A stretch of DNA of 64,000 nucleotides from Pirellulaceae bacterium (GTDB lineage Bacteria > Planctomycetota > Planctomycetia > Pirellulales > Pirellulaceae): the NCBI GenBank assembly GCA_025459265.1, contig JALOQX010000005.1:1-64000 (forward strand). The letters are read 5' to 3'. A program made the translations under genes and the position numbers. Under the pieces are notes generated by a model. It searched no databases and was not told the origin of the DNA. It saw nothing but the letters and a program-made list of their open reading frames with translations. Of this stretch, positions 44,001-54,500 are shown piece after piece (positions within the stretch are counted from its first letter, which is position 1; each line of letters opens with the position of its first letter).

Positions 44001-47000
44001 ATGGGCTTGTCTGTGCACATCTTCTGCACGAACGGAACCTCGGTGACACGTCACGCCACGTGTCCCCTCAATCGCGAGATCGCTGTGCGAGTCTGGTGGG
44101 CCATGCTGGTGTGCGTCTGGGCCATGTCCGGCGGCGGGCTTGAACCGCGCGGGCTGGGGCAGGACGCTCCCGGCTCCACGGCACAGGCGCCGCCGACGCC
44201 GCCCGCCGAAGAGGTGCAACCGCGGGGCATGTATCTGCGGAACGAAAAGGGTGAGCTGGTTTACGTTCCGGACGTATCGTACGAGCAGTTTGAGCGTCTG
44301 CTGAAGATCGAACGGAACCTGGTCAATCCACAGCGGCCCGCCGTCGTCATCACCAATCTGGAGATCGACGCGACGGCATCCGAATCCCGTGTGGCTGCTG
44401 ACGTGACCGTGCAGCTGGAAGGGCGTGGTGCCGAGGGTGGGGACGCGAACGATTGGTTTCAAGTTCCGCTGCGGCTGGGGGACACGTTTCTGGTCAGTCC
44501 CCCGACGTTTGACGGGCCGGGCGAGCATTTTCTCACGTTTGACGGCCCAGACAACGGGTACGTGTGCTGGCTGCAGCGGGGCTCGGGGTCGGCGCTTCAC
44601 ACGGTGAAGTTGGCGCTGGCGATACCTGTCGAGCGGGTGGGAAACGAGACACGGCTCGCCCTATCCCTGCCGGCTCCGCTGGCGTCGCGTTTGGCGCTCA
44701 AGGTCCCGGAGGAGGCCGCCGAGGGAACAGTGCGCGATGGGGCGGGCGCGGCGGGACGGCCGCTGACGTTTGAGACGACGCCCGAGGGGCAGGGGCAGTT
44801 CGTTGTGCGGGGGGTCCGGGGAGATGTGGCGTTCACCTGGCACGCCCAGCAAGCGGTTGAGCAGCGTGCAGAGGTGCGTCTGGACGTGCTGGGCGCGGTG
44901 CGTTTGACGGCGGATGAACGGCTGCAAGAGGTGCGCAGCGAAGGTACGTTCGTGGTGCGTGGTGTCGGGTGTGTCGTCGACACATTTCAGGTGCGGTTGC
45001 CCCCCGGGCTGCGGTTCCGCGAATCTCCAGAACCCGGTTACGAAGTGCGCTTGTTGCCGGCCGAAGGAAACGCGGGTGCCAGCGGCCAGCTTGTCGAGGT
45101 GCGTCTGGACCGTCCGATGGCAGGTGAGGTGTCGATCCGTCTGTTGGCCGAGGTGCCGGCAGCCGGCGAAGATACCGCCTGGCCGCTGAACGTCACGCAG
45201 TTGGTCGAACAGTCCACGGAATTCGAACCGGCGCGGTTTGAGTTTCTGGGAGCGATTCGGCACCGCGGGCAGGTGGACGTGATCGTCCAGGGGGACTGGT
45301 CGCTGGAGGACCGCGAGGACCCCGACCTGCCGCGGGTGGACCCGGGTCCGGTCGTGGCGGCGCCGCAGGCGACCGTGGCGCGGTATCGCTACTACAATCA
45401 GCAGCGTCCGTTGCGGTTCACGATTCGGCAGAAGGCGACTCGCATTGCGGTCGAACCGACGTACGACGTGTTCATCGATGCGCATCAGGCGCGGCTGCGG
45501 GCGCGGCTGGTCTGCCGCACCAGCGGTTCGCGCGCGGCGCCGCTGGCCATTCGGCTGCCGTTCTGGGTGGCCGAGGTGGTGCGATTCGTCGACGTGGAAG
45601 GAGTTGCGCCCCTGAACCTGGGGGAGACGAATCCGCTGGTGGTGCCGATCCCGCTCGAAGCCCAGAGTGCGAAGAAGTTCACGCTGGAGATCGAGGCGCG
45701 CCAGGATCTGACCGCCAGCGTGGTGACGGGCACCGGCCCGTTGCGGGTCGTCCTGCCGCTGCTGGAGGCGACCAACCCCTCACGGGCGAACGTGGTGGTG
45801 AGTCCGGCGACGGTGACGATGATCGCTGCCGACAATATCTTGCTCACGCCTCGACCGCAGCAACTCAAGGCACTCGCGCCGCTGTTTGGCTCGCCCGCGG
45901 GCGTCCTGCCGGATGCGGACGGTGCGGCGGCCGAACGTGCGCCGGACGCGAAGGAGAGCGACGCGTGGGATCAGGCCAGTGGCGTGCGGTATCGCTATCG
46001 CGACCGCGGTTCGACCGAGCAGGCAGTGTTCGTGGGGGACATCAAGATCCAGCCACAGATGATTACGGCGCGAGTCACGACGGCGGTTACACTGACCCGC
46101 GCGTCGGCGAGTGTCGAACAGCGTCTGGCGTATATGGTGCTGCACGAGCCGGTGGAGTCCCTGTCGTTTGCGTACGGCGAGCGATTGGCTGGCGATGCGC
46201 GGTTCGGACTGCGCCTGTTTCTGCAAGATCAGCCGCTGGTACCCACGTTGGAACCGGCCACGGTGTCCGAGCGGGCGCGGATGTGGGTGCGGCTGCCTCG
46301 CCCGTTAAGCGGGCCGTTTGAGCTGCGTGTCGTTCATGCGCGGCAGGCCATGCCCGATATCGCACCGGACACAGCCGCGACCATCCCCTTGGCGCTGCTC
46401 GTCCCGGCCACGCGCGGCGAGACCAATACGTCCATTGTGGAGAACACGCTCACGGTGGTCCACGAAGACGCGTTTCGCGTCGAACCGGCCAATGCGGCCT
46501 GGACACCGGTGGAGCATGAATCGAGCCGCGGGCGCACGGTCCTGATGGCGGCGTCCGAGGGCGCGGACCCGGCACTGCGTGTGGCGCTGCGCGGCGCGCA
46601 GTCGGTGGGCAACACCGTGCTGCAGCAGTACTGGATCCAGTCGTGGTTCAGCGGACCGCAGCGTCGAGACCGGGTGGTGTTTCGCGTGCAGAGCACCGAG
46701 CCGACGGTGCGCGTGCTGCTGCCGCCGATGGACGGCGGCCAAGTACGTCCTGTGCAGCTGGCGGTGGATCAGCAGGAAGTCGTGTTGCCGCCCGAGAGCC
46801 GGCCCGGTGAGGTGATTGTGCCGCTTCCGGTCGACGTGGATGGCGGGCCCCGCGAGCACGTCGTTGAGCTATGGTACATTGGCAGCTCGGCCGGTGCTGC
46901 GCCGGGCGGCCGGACGCTGGAGGCGGCCACCGTAGATGCGGTCGATCGCGCGGAGCAGGCCTTCTGGCAAATCGTGTTGCCGCGAAGTGAGGTTGTTGTA

Positions 47001-47585
47001 CGGCGCGATTCCCGCGCGTCGTCCGAATTGCGCTGGCAATGGGACGGGTTCGGCTGGCGCAGGCACGCGGCGCGCGAGCAAGCGGACCTGGAGGCCTGGA
47101 CCGAAGCCAGCCGGCAGGATGCGCCCCCCGGCAGCACGAACCGCTACGTCTTCACGACCTGGGGTGCCCCGCGACAACTGGTGCTGACGACCGCGTATCG
47201 TTCGTGGCTTCTGCTGGCCGCCTCCGGCGGGATCTTCTTGGTCGGCCTGTTGTTGATGTATGTCCCCTGGTTGAGGCATCCCGCCGTGTTGTTCGCCATG
47301 GCGCTGGCGACCGGCACGCTGAGCGCTGCGTACCCAGAGGCGGCGATTCTCGTGGCGCAGGCCGCCGTGCTGGGCGTGCTGATGGCCGTGTTGGCCCAAG
47401 GGTGTCGCTCCGGGTTGGCCGCGCGTGCGCGCGTGCCGCGCGGGGCGCGCGCGGCGCGCCCGGTATCGGATTCCCAGGTCCAGGGAGGTGGCGTCCGGAT
47501 GCCGCGGGCTGAAGGCAGTTCGCGGATCGCGCCGACCGCCGTTCCGCTTCCCCTCCAAATCCCCGCGACGGACTCCAAGTCATGA
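44001..47585 (+). CDS. Giant secreted/membrane protein A (1194 aa), function unknown
   Basis: 1194 residues. The N-terminal 50 residues contain a hydrophobic stretch (VWWAMLVCVWAM), most simply a signal peptide starting at GTG 44085 or at ATG 44001, which has AGAGGGA upstream. The long middle is strand-rich and low in cysteine, in many Ig-like or carbohydrate-binding-like segments (VVITNLEIDATASE, VADVTVQLEG, FIDAHQARLRARLV). Near residue 1070 two hydrophobic helices (SWLLLAASGGIFLVGLLL, HPAVLFAMALATGTLSAAY) and a third form a membrane anchor. No catalytic motif is recognised. The next gene overlaps its stop codon (ATGA). Confidence 0.75.
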   Translation: MGLSVHIFCTNGTSVTRHATCPLNREIAVRVWWAMLVCVWAMSGGGLEPRGLGQDAPGSTAQAPPTPPAEEVQPRGMYLRNEKGELVYVPDVSYEQFERLLKIERNLVNPQRPAVVITNLEIDATASESRVAADVTVQLEGRGAEGGDANDWFQVPLRLGDTFLVSPPTFDGPGEHFLTFDGPDNGYVCWLQRGSGSALHTVKLALAIPVERVGNETRLALSLPAPLASRLALKVPEEAAEGTVRDGAGAAGRPLTFETTPEGQGQFVVRGVRGDVAFTWHAQQAVEQRAEVRLDVLGAVRLTADERLQEVRSEGTFVVRGVGCVVDTFQVRLPPGLRFRESPEPGYEVRLLPAEGNAGASGQLVEVRLDRPMAGEVSIRLLAEVPAAGEDTAWPLNVTQLVEQSTEFEPARFEFLGAIRHRGQVDVIVQGDWSLEDREDPDLPRVDPGPVVAAPQATVARYRYYNQQRPLRFTIRQKATRIAVEPTYDVFIDAHQARLRARLVCRTSGSRAAPLAIRLPFWVAEVVRFVDVEGVAPLNLGETNPLVVPIPLEAQSAKKFTLEIEARQDLTASVVTGTGPLRVVLPLLEATNPSRANVVVSPATVTMIAADNILLTPRPQQLKALAPLFGSPAGVLPDADGAAAERAPDAKESDAWDQASGVRYRYRDRGSTEQAVFVGDIKIQPQMITARVTTAVTLTRASASVEQRLAYMVLHEPVESLSFAYGERLAGDARFGLRLFLQDQPLVPTLEPATVSERARMWVRLPRPLSGPFELRVVHARQAMPDIAPDTAATIPLALLVPATRGETNTSIVENTLTVVHEDAFRVEPANAAWTPVEHESSRGRTVLMAASEGADPALRVALRGAQSVGNTVLQQYWIQSWFSGPQRRDRVVFRVQSTEPTVRVLLPPMDGGQVRPVQLAVDQQEVVLPPESRPGEVIVPLPVDVDGGPREHVVELWYIGSSAGAAPGGRTLEAATVDAVDRAEQAFWQIVLPRSEVVVRRDSRASSELRWQWDGFGWRRHAAREQADLEAWTEASRQDAPPGSTNRYVFTTWGAPRQLVLTTAYRSWLLLAASGGIFLVGLLLMYVPWLRHPAVLFAMALATGTLSAAYPEAAILVAQAAVLGVLMAVLAQGCRSGLAARARVPRGARAARPVSDSQVQGGGVRMPRAEGSSRIAPTAVPLPLQIPATDSKS

Positions 47586-50500
47586 TCCGCAGGGCACCCC
47601 GCATACTGGCACTGGGGGCGATCCTCACCGCCCTGCTGCCGCTGCCCGCGGCGCCGGCCGATGATCCCGCACCGGCGGCGGCTCCCTTGCGATATCGCCG
47701 CGTGCTGGTTCCACGCGAGGCCCTGACCGAGCTGACACGCGGGTACCTGCCGATGAAGCGGGACGAGTTCGCGGCGCGAATGGCCGACATCGCAGCGGCC
47801 GCCAGCGCCGCAGAAGGGCGTGCCGCCTGGATCGCGTCGGCGGAATACACAGCACGGTTCGACGCCGGCCACTTCGTGACGGGAATGGCTCGGCTGCACA
47901 TCGTCCACACGGCGGCCGAGCCGGCGTACGTGGCCCTCGCGCCGGCGAAACTGGCCATGGGTCCCGCCACCTGGCAGAGTCAGCCGGCGCCGCGCGCCGC
48001 GACAGTCGGGACCGATCCGGCCGGGAACAGCGTGGTCCTGGTGACCGAATCGGGTGTGCTGGAATATCCGTGGACGCTGCGCGGCGTGGCCAGCGAACGC
48101 GGTGAGTACCGGTTTGCGGTGGCGGTGACGGCGGCACCGGTCCATCGCCTCACGATCGACATCCCCGACACGCACGAACTGCTGACGGACCAGGGCCTGA
48201 TTGTCGGCGTGGACGAGGCGCCGCCAGTTGCCGCACAGGGTGAGACGACCGTCGCGCTGCGCCGCTGGAGGGTGGAGCTGGGGGGGCTGTCGCTGCTGGA
48301 GTTGACGGTGGCGCCGCGCGAATCGAGTAGTCGACGGCGGCGGCTGGTCAGCGTCGAGCAGGACTCGCGGTATCGACTCGAATCGGACTCCGTGCACGTC
48401 GCCTGCGACATCGATCTGGACATTCACAACCAACCGCTGGGGGAACTGCAGCTCGAGGCCGACGACACCCTGCAGGTCACGGCCGTGCGATTGGGCAACC
48501 TGGATCTGGACTGGCAGTCCCTGCCGGGCAGCGATGCCGCGGGGCAGGTGATCCGGATCCCGTTTGCCGAGCGACTCACGGGCACGCATTCCACGTTGCA
48601 GGTGTCCGCGGTGGCGGCGCTGCAGACGCAGACCAGCTGGCGTCTCCCCACGCTGCGGCCCCGTCAGGTGTTGTGGCGGCAGGGCACCATGTCGCTCGAA
48701 GTGCCGGATTCGCTGGAGCTGCGTCATTTGCAGGTGTACCAGGCGCGGCAATCGGCGGGGACGGCGCCGACGGACGACTCGCGGAGCACGACACTGCAGT
48801 TCGAGCTCTTTGGGCCCGAAAGCGCGCTGGAGGTCGTGCTCGCGCGACGGACGTCCGATGTGGTGGCCGAGACCGGTACGACGATCGACATGAACGCGGG
48901 GGCGGTCACGGCGCTGGTGGTCGCCGATCTGCACTGCCGGAGCGGGGAGCGGTTTGCCCTGCAGGCGTTGGTACCCAACGCCTGGGCGGTGGACGGGGTG
49001 GAGGCGGAGCCCGCCGCGGCCGTCCACGACTACCAGTTCGTGGCCTACGAGGCGCAATTCAAGCGTCTGCAAATCCAGCTCGCCCAGCCGCTGCAGCCGT
49101 CGCGCGCGGTGCGTCTTACGATTCGCGCGCATCGCAGCCCGAGTGTCTTTCTCGGACCGGAAGACCTGCGACCCGTGCAGTGGCTCGCGATGACGCACAC
49201 GACGCGACTGGTCGCCCTCGTACCCGACACGAATTTCCGGTTGGACCTGAGCGGAGACGCCGCGCTCGAGCGTCTGGACCCCACCGGGCTCGCACCGGCG
49301 GATGCGCGCCGGCTCCAGTTGCGGGCGGGAAGCCTTGTGTTTGACGACGACGAGCGGGCAAGCCGCGTCGCCGTGACCATGGCCCGCGAAGAGCCGGAGT
49401 TTGCGGCCAGTGTGACCGTCGACGTGGACGTCACCCAGGATGCACTGATCGAGTCGTATCGCGTGGTCTGCACCCCGGACGCCACCCCGCTGGAACGAGT
49501 GCAGATTCACTTCTCGGAGCCGCGAGCGGCCGAACTGGTCTGGCGCTGGGTGGGTGACGAGCCCGGGATCTTGAGCGCGCGCCGCCTGCGCGAAGGCGCG
49601 GAGGAGGGAGCTGGATTGCCGTTGAGCGGGGAGAGCTGGGAGATCGTGTTGCGGACGCCGCAGCGATCGCCGTTCGAGCTGCGCGGCCAACGGACGACAG
49701 CGGGCTCGCCGCCACGCACGGTATCGCTGGCGACGCTCCCCGACGCCGTGTCCCATGACGGACAACTGACGCTGCGGGCCAAGGACGGTCAACGGTTGTC
49801 GGTGCAGGCCCAGGCCGTCACTCCGATCCCGTGCGATCCAATGCCGCCGGACGCCGCGCCTACCCCGCGTGCGTGCTACCGCTACGATGCGTCGAAGACG
49901 GCGCGGGTCACGATCCAGCGGCTCGCGGACGGAGGTGGTCCCGCCGCCCTGTGGGCCTGGCGGTGCCGCGTGCGGGCGCAGCGCGCGCCGGAGGGCGAGA
50001 CCCGGGTGGCAGCCACGTATTTCCTCGAAAACACGGGCGTGGCGGAGCTGCGCGTCGCCCTGCCGGCAGACAGCACATGCGAAGGATGGGACATCAACGG
50101 AGAGCCGGCCCCGCGGGCACTGCGCACGGACGGCGCGGGGAGCTACCTCGTCACGTTACCTGCCGGACAGCGGTTCCCCCGGGTCGAGATCCGGTACGCC
50201 TGCCCAGGCCGGCCCCTGGGTATCTGGAGCGAGGTGTCCGTCGAACTGCCGCGTGTGGACATCCCGGTTCTGGACCGTCGTGTCAGCCTGTGGCTTCCAC
50301 CCGGGTATCGCCCGCGGCCGACGGCCACCGCGGCCGGGCACGACCCGCTGCCGACCTGGACACAGCGCCTGCTGGGGCCGCTTGCCGCACGCCCTGGTGA
50401 CGATCACGCTTCGCCCACAGCATCGTCCCTCTGGTCCCGGCTCACGCGCAGCACGGCGGCCGTTCCGGACGGCGCCGGCCCGGGAACGTCCTTCCTGGAG

Positions 50501-51511
50501 CAACTGGGGTCGGTCGTGCTGGCCGGGCAGTCCGAGTCCGCGCGCGAGCCACGCACGTGGCGGATGGCCCTCAGCCAGTGTTTCGCCGTGGGAGCGCAGC
50601 CCTCCGCGTCGGTGGTATGGGTCGACGCCGATCTGCTGGCGCAGGAAGGCTTCTCGCTCGCAGCCACCGTCCCGCCGCCTCGCGGCGAGACGCCGATAAC
50701 CGCCGCGGGATCGGTACTGCGGCAGGCGGGCCTGCTGCTGGTCGTGCATCGCGACAAGCTGTATTTGACCAGCAGCGCGTTGGCGGCGTGGTATCCGTCC
50801 CCAGGGGAATGGCTCGCCGACGGCGTGCTGTTCGTGCCGCGCTGCCCGTCGCCGTTGACCGCCGAACTGGACCGGCTGGAGGCAAGCGACCGGCGTGTGC
50901 CGGTGCCGCTCCCGACGTGGACGGCGGTACCGACCTTGGCGGACTCTCCGTGGCAACGGTCCGACAGCCGCTCACACGGGGACGGGCCGCAGAGCAGCGG
51001 TCGCTGGTGTGATGTGTCCCCCGATGCCGCGACCGGACGTTGCACGCTGCGCGTCGAACGGCCTGCGGTGTTGTGGGCGATCGGCTGGTGCTCGCTGGTC
51101 GGCATGGCCGCTGGTCGGCATGGCAGGACTGGTCGCCTGCGTGAGCCGTTGGCACCGCGGGCTCCTCTTGTGGCTGGTGCTCGTCGCCGCCGCGGCGGCG
51201 TCCGTGCCGCCGAGCCTCGTGCCGCTCACGTCGAGTCTGCTCCTGGGAACGCTCGTCGGGCTGCTACTGATCGTCGCACGTGCGCGGTGGCTATCCGCAC
51301 CGGCGGCGGCCGGCGACGCGCCGTCGGGGTCGGCCCCCCGGGTCGTGCCGGTCGTGGCGGTGTTCATGCTTGCCGTGGGACTGGCTCTGATGAGTGTGCG
51401 TCTGGCGACGGCCGCTGCCCCCCAGGACCCTCCGCCTGCCGACGCCGGCCCGCCCGTCTTTCCCCTGGTGGTCCCCGTGGACGACAATCTGGCGCCGGTC
51501 GGCCAATATGA
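47582..51511 (+). CDS. Giant secreted/membrane protein B, N-terminal part; reading frame broken by a 16-bp duplication
   Basis: 1309 residues as read. Signal peptide (MIRRAPRILALGAILTALLP) then a strand-rich extracytoplasmic region of the same style as protein A. At about residue 1175 the frame shifts at an exact 16-bp tandem repeat (51093-51124). Beyond it the translation turns into Arg/Gly/Ala-rich nonsense up to the stop at 51511. Deleting one repeat copy joins the frame smoothly into the next ORF, which continues with hydrophobic helices. I therefore read 47582-54803 as one ~2400-codon gene. It overlaps the previous stop by 4 bp, so both are likely one operon. Confidence 0.7.
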   Translation: MIRRAPRILALGAILTALLPLPAAPADDPAPAAAPLRYRRVLVPREALTELTRGYLPMKRDEFAARMADIAAAASAAEGRAAWIASAEYTARFDAGHFVTGMARLHIVHTAAEPAYVALAPAKLAMGPATWQSQPAPRAATVGTDPAGNSVVLVTESGVLEYPWTLRGVASERGEYRFAVAVTAAPVHRLTIDIPDTHELLTDQGLIVGVDEAPPVAAQGETTVALRRWRVELGGLSLLELTVAPRESSSRRRRLVSVEQDSRYRLESDSVHVACDIDLDIHNQPLGELQLEADDTLQVTAVRLGNLDLDWQSLPGSDAAGQVIRIPFAERLTGTHSTLQVSAVAALQTQTSWRLPTLRPRQVLWRQGTMSLEVPDSLELRHLQVYQARQSAGTAPTDDSRSTTLQFELFGPESALEVVLARRTSDVVAETGTTIDMNAGAVTALVVADLHCRSGERFALQALVPNAWAVDGVEAEPAAAVHDYQFVAYEAQFKRLQIQLAQPLQPSRAVRLTIRAHRSPSVFLGPEDLRPVQWLAMTHTTRLVALVPDTNFRLDLSGDAALERLDPTGLAPADARRLQLRAGSLVFDDDERASRVAVTMAREEPEFAASVTVDVDVTQDALIESYRVVCTPDATPLERVQIHFSEPRAAELVWRWVGDEPGILSARRLREGAEEGAGLPLSGESWEIVLRTPQRSPFELRGQRTTAGSPPRTVSLATLPDAVSHDGQLTLRAKDGQRLSVQAQAVTPIPCDPMPPDAAPTPRACYRYDASKTARVTIQRLADGGGPAALWAWRCRVRAQRAPEGETRVAATYFLENTGVAELRVALPADSTCEGWDINGEPAPRALRTDGAGSYLVTLPAGQRFPRVEIRYACPGRPLGIWSEVSVELPRVDIPVLDRRVSLWLPPGYRPRPTATAAGHDPLPTWTQRLLGPLAARPGDDHASPTASSLWSRLTRSTAAVPDGAGPGTSFLEQLGSVVLAGQSESAREPRTWRMALSQCFAVGAQPSASVVWVDADLLAQEGFSLAATVPPPRGETPITAAGSVLRQAGLLLVVHRDKLYLTSSALAAWYPSPGEWLADGVLFVPRCPSPLTAELDRLEASDRRVPVPLPTWTAVPTLADSPWQRSDSRSHGDGPQSSGRWCDVSPDAATGRCTLRVERPAVLWAIGWCSLVGMAAGRHGRTGRLREPLAPRAPLVAGARRRRGGVRAAEPRAAHVESAPGNARRAATDRRTCAVAIRTGGGRRRAVGVGPPGRAGRGGVHACRGTGSDECASGDGRCPPGPSACRRRPARLSPGGPRGRQSGAGRPI
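51093..51124 (+). repeat. Exact 16-bp tandem duplication (frameshift site)
   Basis: cgctggtcggcatggc occurs at 51093-51108 and again at 51109-51124. Sixteen is not a multiple of three, so the second copy shifts the frame by +1. Without it, the codons read on in one frame through a membrane helix. Confidence 0.95.
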
Positions 51512-54500
51512 CTATCTCCCCGGGGAGTTCTATGACGCGCTGCATCGCCTCTCCGTGGCCGACGCGAGTACGCGGCGCGGATGGCTGGCCACGCAGGCGA
51601 AATACCGCATCGCGTTCCACACCAGACCCCAACGCGCAACGCTGGAGATCACCACCGTCTCGGTGGCGTATCAACTGCAGGTCCTCACGGCGCAGGACCG
51701 GCTGTGGTTCCCGTGGGACGGCCAGTCGCAGGAAGTCGAATTGCTCGAGGCACAGTGGAACGCGCAGCCGATCGAATTGGAGTGGAACGCGACACGCACG
51801 GCGTTTTCCGTGCCGGCGGCGCAGGCTGGCCCAGGCACGCTCGAGCTGATGTTGCGGGCGGAGGTGCGCGAGGAGCCCGGGACGCGGCAGTTTCGCTGCG
51901 CGATCCCGCGGATTGCCCAGTCGCAACTGGAATTGAGCTTGCCTGTCGGAGCGCCGGCGCTTCAGGTCACGTCCGCGATCGGAGGCACACAGGTGGATGG
52001 AGTCACGGGCGTTCAGCGCGTGGAGCTGGGCCCGGCGGAGTCTCTGGAACTGCGGTGGTCGTCTGGTACCGCCGAGGAGGCGCCGGTGCGACCGGTCCCG
52101 GTGGCGGAGCTCCTGTGGCTCAAGGTCTGTCCGAAAGACCATCCGGAGTCGGTGCGGCTGGCGGCGCGGCTGCAACTGCAACCGGCAGGTCAGCGCGTCA
52201 CCGAACTGACGCTTCGTGTCGATCCCCGCCTGCGCTACGTCGCGCCGGCGGAGGCGACGGCGTGCGAGGTGACCACGGCCCCCGCAGACGCGACCGACGA
52301 CGTGCGGATGACCTTGCGGTGGCCCGCACCCGTGGAGAGCGAGACGACGGTGCAGCTGGAGTTCGAACTGCTGAACGCATCCGGACTGGGCAACGTGCCG
52401 CTCCCGCGACTCGAAACGGTCGGCACGCGGACCACCCGCCGCTGGCTGGCGATCAGCGTAGCGCCAGACTTGGAATCAACACCCGCATCGTCCGAGTTGT
52501 TCGAGCCGCTGGAAAGTGCCGAGTTCCTTGCGGCGTGGGGAGAAAGCGAGTCGGCGCCGCAGCTGTGTTATCGCATGGTCGCCGAGGATCCCGGCTGGAG
52601 CCTCGCCACGCGATCGCGTCAGCCGCTCACGTCTTCGCGCGAGCGCGTCGACGTCAGCGTCGGCCCCGACCACCTGGATCTCGTGCTCGAGGCCGAACTG
52701 GAGACCACCAACGGGGAAGTGTTTCAGCATCGTGTCACGGTCCCGCCGGACATGCAGGTGACCTCGGTCGTCTTGCTGTCGGGACAGACCGATCTGGCCA
52801 CACCGGTCGTGCACGACGGATCGGGGACGATCAGTATCTTCCTGCGCGGTGGCGTCGCGGGCGTGCAGTATCTGATTCTGCGCGGGCATCTGCCGCGGCC
52901 CCCCGGCTCGGTCGCCCCCCCGCTGCCGCACCTCGCGTTGCGGGATGTCACCGTGCGGAGCCAGTCGGTCTACGTCTACCGGCAACCGGAAGTGCTGTTG
53001 GAGGTGCGGGCTCCGGCGTCGATGGCACGCGTGTCGGGCGCTGCCGCGGGGAAGTACCGCGAGTCCTACGGCCGCCTGGCAGCCGCGTTTGCCGCCTACA
53101 ACGGCAGGCTGACCGGTTGGGACGAGGCGACGCTGCAGATCCAAGCCAACGATCCTCAGGTGGACGCGCGGCTGGTGGTCGTTCTGCAGCGCGACGCCGA
53201 CACCTGGATGGCGGTCGCCGACGTCGATGCGCGCGTGGTGGGCGAGACCCCGGCAGTCGTGGACACGTTCCGGTTCGAACTGCCGCCCGAATGGGTCGGT
53301 CCGTTTACGCTCGAACCGGCCGCCCCCTACGAAATCCGGGCTCTGCCGGGTCAGCGGCGGCAGTTGGTCATCCGGCCGCTCCAGTCGGTACCGGATCGCC
53401 TGCAGCTGCGGATTCGGGGGGTCGTGGAACTGGGCCCCGCGGAGCGCGGCCGCACGCCCGACATCATGCCGCTGGACGTCGCGAACGTGGAGCGGTTCTT
53501 CGTGCTGCCGACGCGTTGGGATCAACAGCGGATCGAATGGACGTCGCCGGGCCTCGTGGAAGTGCCGCTGGCGGATGTGGTGCCGGCCGATCTGGCGGAC
53601 CCGGCTGCCCAGATCGCCTATCGCGTCTGGTCGAAGCCCCGAGCCGTGATTACGCAGGTCCGGCACGAGTCGGGTCAACGGCAAATTGCGTTGGCTGACG
53701 TGCACGTCCGCGGCACCGCCGAGGGACGCTGGTATGGTCTGGTAAGCTTTGCCATTCAGCCGGCCGGGACCGGCACGTGCACGCTGGAGGTACCCGCGGA
53801 CACCGACCTGGTACACGCGGAGATTGACGGCGTGCCCGCCATGCTGGTGCCGTTGGGCGAACGCCGCTGGCAACTTCGTCTGGTGTCCGACCAGCTTTCG
53901 CAGCAGTTGACCGTCGTGTTTCGCCGCACGGGCTCGGACCGCGTGGTGCCCGTGCCGGAATTACTGACCATTCCCTGGATCGCGGATGTCCCCGTGCGGC
54001 AGACGTTATGGACCGTGTATCGCGCGGCGGGAACGCCGTGGGAAGAGACGGGAGACCCGCGCGCGCGGGTCCCGGCAGCCCATCAGGAATCGCTGCGGTT
54101 GGCCACCACGGCGTATCTGGTCGAGACGGCGGCGGAGGCCGTGCTGGACAACCCGCCGCGGGATGTCCAGGCCTGGTACACGCCGTGGGCCGAACGGCTC
54201 GCCTCAGCCACCGCGCGACTGGCACACGCGCACACCTGGACGGACAGTCCGGAGGGTGCGGCGAGCGCGGAGGCGACGGACGCCGTCCTGCGGCAGCAGG
54301 AGCTGATCGCGCAGCGGCTGAAGGTGGCCCCCACCGTATTGGACTTTTTGCGGCAGACGAATCGACAACCGCAACCGCAGGACGTGTGGGCGTTCGCGGC
54401 GGGCGGACGGATCGCCGCAGACTATTACGTCTTCGCCGCCGGGGTGCCCGCGCTGTCCCTCCGAGCAGCGCCCCAGGGTGGCGCGTCCTGGGGGACCTCG

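Noticed and set aside
47144-49792. Long minus-strand ORF (882 aa)
   Set aside because: It lies antisense across the end of giant gene A and the start of giant gene B. It reads as Arg/His/Gln-rich shadow sequence with no start signal or domain; GC-rich codon use opens antisense frames.
50895-51119. Upstream extension of the second half of giant gene B
   Set aside because: This part overlaps the real frame of the first half and is Arg/Cys-rich nonsense; the true continuation begins in the duplication.
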